Below are positions 62,754 through 64,000 of a DNA stretch of 64,000 nucleotides, piece by piece; the stretch's first letter is position 1; each line of letters starts with the position of its first letter. The stretch lies in the NCBI GenBank assembly GCA_018806915.1, contig JAGKQI010000100.1, forward strand, positions 868,001-932,000, in the 5' to 3' direction. The translations under genes and the position numbers were made by a program. The notes below the pieces were generated by a model that made no database searches, was not told the DNA's origin, and worked only from the letters and a program-made list of their open reading frames with translations. This DNA is from Phytophthora colocasiae. Lineage: Eukaryota; Oomycota; Peronosporomycetes; Peronosporales; Peronosporaceae.

Positions 62754-63194
62754 GGTTCGTTGTTGTGGTAGCCACTGGTAAATTTGTAAATGACAAGCGG
62801 TGTCCACTTAGATGCAGCGTCACAAACACTCCTCATGTCACCGACATTCTCGCTGGCGGTGCCAGGGGGATGCTGTCGAGAGACGGGTCGACTCTGTGGG
62901 AATCCGCGCAGAACTGTCCGTGTGGGAGCTCCGAGGCACAGCATTACGAACACCATCACTACACGCGTCAGTATGTAGTGGATCGACGGGCATTCGGTGC
63001 TTATCCTGCAGGAGACCACCTTCGTTTTCCGCGCAGACATCGCACACATTCATCAGAAGAGTATGGTACGTGGTACACCTAAAAGGTCAAGGAAGTGACG
63101 ATACAGCAACCTTTGCGTCGAAGTACGGCTTAGCAACTTTGCTGGCTATTCACTTTGCAATTTTCTCCGCTCTAAACAAAGCAACCCACCCGTT

Positions 63195-63434
63195 ATGAAC
63201 GCCAGCAACAAGTCCCCCGCTACCTCTGCTACCAAGTCCGCACTTTTGGTCGAGACGACCACCGGAACGAGGAGCACCAACGACAAGTTTGGCCAGAAGG
63301 TGGAAAGTTTTTCCAACCAAAACAATGGCGAATGGTCCGAGGATGCATCTGCGAAGAAGGAGGCGCTGGCGAAACAGTACGTCGCGTCGCAGGCTACGCT
63401 GACCATGTCCAAGCCGGCAATTTTCCGTCGCTGA
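63195..63434 (+). CDS. Small hydrophilic protein, cluster member 5 (79 aa)
   Basis: ATG at 63195 (MNASNKSPATSATKSALLVE), stop at 63432-63434. The middle, NDKFGQKVESFSNQ, corresponds to AKFSQKMKMLF and ARLSRKIKGSF of the two minus-strand members. The end, KEALAKQYVASQATLTMSKP followed by AIFRR, carries the cluster motif (Q-aromatic-V-x-S-x-A-T). Hydrophilic, Ser/Thr/Lys-rich, no membrane segment. A CACCCGTTATGAAC context precedes the start. Function unknown. Confidence 0.65.
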   Translation: MNASNKSPATSATKSALLVETTTGTRSTNDKFGQKVESFSNQNNGEWSEDASAKKEALAKQYVASQATLTMSKPAIFRR

Positions 63435-64000
63435 GTTTTAGCTGACGAATCTTGGTATAGTGCATACTGTCTGTACGCCTAGGCTATCGTTGAACTCGTA
63501 CGCCGTAAAGTAAATAATCCATCCGCCTTGGAGTTAAAATGCTGTGTTTTCTGCACCGCCAAACTGACGGTAGCATGCCAAGTCAAAATACGAGGAACAA
63601 GTCTGAAACTCATTCCAACTCCAATTGTGCTGTCGTTGTCTAATTGGCCTGCGAGCGCGCTGTGATTGTGATTCCAAGCTTATGATTGCGCTACTTGGTT
63701 TCCCGGAGGTAGATCAGTCCTTGGACATGTGTAACTGACATGTACCATGACTTGCAAACACTAGGCATCTATAGCGGCGTGCTGATTCAGCACTGCTAGT
63801 GGATAATATCCATGGAATGTATCCCTTTGGAAGACAGTATCATCTAGACACTCAGTGAGTCACTCGGCGACATGTGCGGAGCTACCGCCGAGGTAGTTCG
63901 GCACTGGCGCTGCCATAGGCAGGCAGCCACAGGTGCAGTGCACGACCACACATTCTTTTGCAATGCGTGACTCATCTCGCAAATGCATCCATAAACACTG
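63435..64000. other. Intergenic to window end, no gene recognised
   Basis: No coding pattern and no further copy of the small-protein motif. The right edge may hold upstream sequence of a gene outside the window. Confidence 0.45.

Noticed and set aside
61290..63434. RXLR or Crinkler effector genes among the small proteins
   Set aside because: No signal peptide and no RXLR or LFLAK motif in any member.

Overview
This is nuclear DNA of a eukaryote, most likely a plant-pathogenic oomycete close to Phytophthora. The basis is protein-family resemblance only: compact genes with short GT-AG introns of about 55-110 nt, an SPX-RING protein, an ankyrin-DHHC acyltransferase, an M13 peptidase, an acid-sphingomyelinase-like phosphodiesterase, a secreted CAP protein, and a dense set of cut-and-paste DNA transposons of types common in oomycetes. 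No rRNA, tRNA, CRISPR array or LTR retrotransposon was recognised.

Layout. 1-9331 is a tandem array of about 17 head-to-tail units of 546-551 bp. Each unit is an internally deleted hAT transposase gene: an N-terminal BED zinc finger fused to the extreme C-terminus. The array runs directly into a longer decayed hAT copy (to 11388), which is split by a 626-bp nested hAT-type insertion with perfect terminal repeats and an 8-bp target duplication. A PIF/Harbinger element with transposase and Myb-like genes follows (11466-13594). After it come a MULE fragment, an internally deleted Tc1 relic, and a decayed MULE encoding a transposase-SWIM-Ulp1 polyprotein (about 15750-20380, minus strand). An intact 774-aa hAT protein gene lies at 21531-23855. 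Host genes occupy 23866-35837: an EF-hand protein, a SPRY pseudogene, a REX4-like exonuclease, an M13 peptidase and an ankyrin-DHHC acyltransferase.

From 35859 to 46777 lie three nearly complete DNA transposons: a Tc1 element with IR/DR ends, a MULE-Ulp1 element with 9-bp target duplications, and a piggyBac element bounded by TTAA. Each is disabled by only one or two lesions. Downstream are a head-to-head inverted duplication of an Old Yellow Enzyme gene, an SPX-RING pseudogene, a damaged phosphodiesterase gene, an atlastin-like GTPase, a CAP protein with an Ala-Pro-rich tail, a BRCT/RanBP2 zinc-finger protein, and a cluster of four or five very small paralogous genes with a shared C-terminal motif.

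Most unusual signals: (1) a satellite built from a still-readable, internally deleted transposase gene; (2) introns of the MULE and piggyBac genes carry many copies of a short motif that also sits in the subterminal regions of the same element, with a different motif in each element; (3) an Old Yellow Enzyme palindrome whose arms end exactly at the two stop codons; (4) the small-protein cluster at 60.8-63.4 kb.
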